Source of the DNA: Campylobacter sp. RM16187
GTDB taxonomy: Bacteria; Campylobacterota; Campylobacteria; Campylobacterales; Campylobacteraceae
NCBI RefSeq assembly: GCF_025319965.1
Contig: NZ_CP012549.1
Coordinates: 682,001-746,000 of the forward strand
Length of the DNA stretch: 64,000 nt
Reading direction: 5' to 3'
Below, piece by piece: positions 63,981-64,000 of this stretch. The position numbers and the translations under genes were made by a program. Position 1 is the first letter of the stretch; the number at the start of each line of letters is the position of its first letter. The notes beneath the pieces are model-generated. The model had not been told where the DNA came from, ran no database searches, and saw nothing but the letters and a program-made list of their open reading frames with translations.

Positions 63981-64000
63981 TTGCTTTTTACAAAAGCCAG
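63981..64000 (+). CDS. Start of a probable Rrf2-family regulator (3' end outside window)
   Basis: TTG at 63981 follows AAGGAG (63969-63974) and reads Met-Leu-Phe-Thr-Lys-Ala, then the window ends. MLFTKASEYAL is the known opening of the Campylobacter Rrf2 protein located next to rpsO/flhA in C. jejuni (recalled). Six codons are too few for certainty. Confidence 0.45.

Overview
This window is almost certainly a chromosomal piece of a Campylobacter or close epsilonproteobacterial relative. The DNA is AT-rich and genes sit close together. Many genes start with TTG or GTG, and promoters often show a good -10 box, frequently extended (TGnTATAAT), with no clear -35. Several families are typical of this group: HobA, FlaC, FlhX, Peb4, a receiver-less CheB, a futalosine-pathway MqnC and a short HrcA. 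From memory, many blocks match Campylobacter jejuni gene order: hemL to the FlhB-like gene; mqnC-M16-recG; fliW/bamD/lon; rpsF-ssb-rpsR-holA-rnr and ilvC-yibQ-dprA-ruvX; queA-tatC-tatB-hemW and nudH-lysC-hobA-holB-folP-ligA-tlyA-ribF-cmoA; nth/peb4-fba-stator pair; hrcA-grpE-dnaK. I cannot name the species.

Layout: 1-6195 (+) is the end of hemL, small membrane proteins, an MFS carrier and a flagellar/chemotaxis run (FliK-like, FlhX, CheB, CheR). 6192-7947 (-) holds an MFS exporter and an NlpE-like lipoprotein. 8062-13759 (+) holds SPFH/NfeD, menaquinone gene mqnC, a catalytically dead M16 protein, recG and a tautomerase. 13802-20725 (-) holds hpf and, downstream of fliW, a four-gene run with a 1319-residue secreted adhesin-like protein and three prepilin-like proteins. 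20881-23952 (+) is bamD-lon. 24030-31248 (-) holds an unknown membrane protein, a broken PLP-enzyme gene, the S6/SSB/S18 operon, holA, rnr and an HDOD gene. 31399-34759 (+) is ilvC to ruvX. 34768-39151 (-) holds a degenerate kinase/receiver protein, queA, tatC, tatB and hemW. 39152-40188 is a gene-poor stretch with two possible small membrane-protein ORFs. 40189-51447 (+) is a long housekeeping run, then a Tat-exported transglutaminase-like protein with MerT-like and MerP-like partners, then pepD. 51535-52167 (-) is nth. 52271-59501 (+) is peb4, fba, a MotA/MotB-like stator pair, a PLP desulfhydrase/deaminase-like gene with no normal start codon, hisD and flaC. 59564-62795 (-) is dnaK-grpE-hrcA behind a consensus promoter and CIRCE. 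The right end has a probably leaderless XRE-type regulator among palindromes, rpsO (-) and the first codons of an Rrf2-type regulator.

The least ordinary parts are the adhesin/prepilin operon, the stator pair with a long coiled-coil tail, the deaminase-like gene whose catalytic lysine lies upstream of its first usual start codon, the transglutaminase/MerT/MerP set, the degenerate kinase/receiver protein and the XRE module. I saw no CRISPR array, tRNA, rRNA, transposase or prophage. Family calls rest on reading the sequences and recalled family features, not on database searches.
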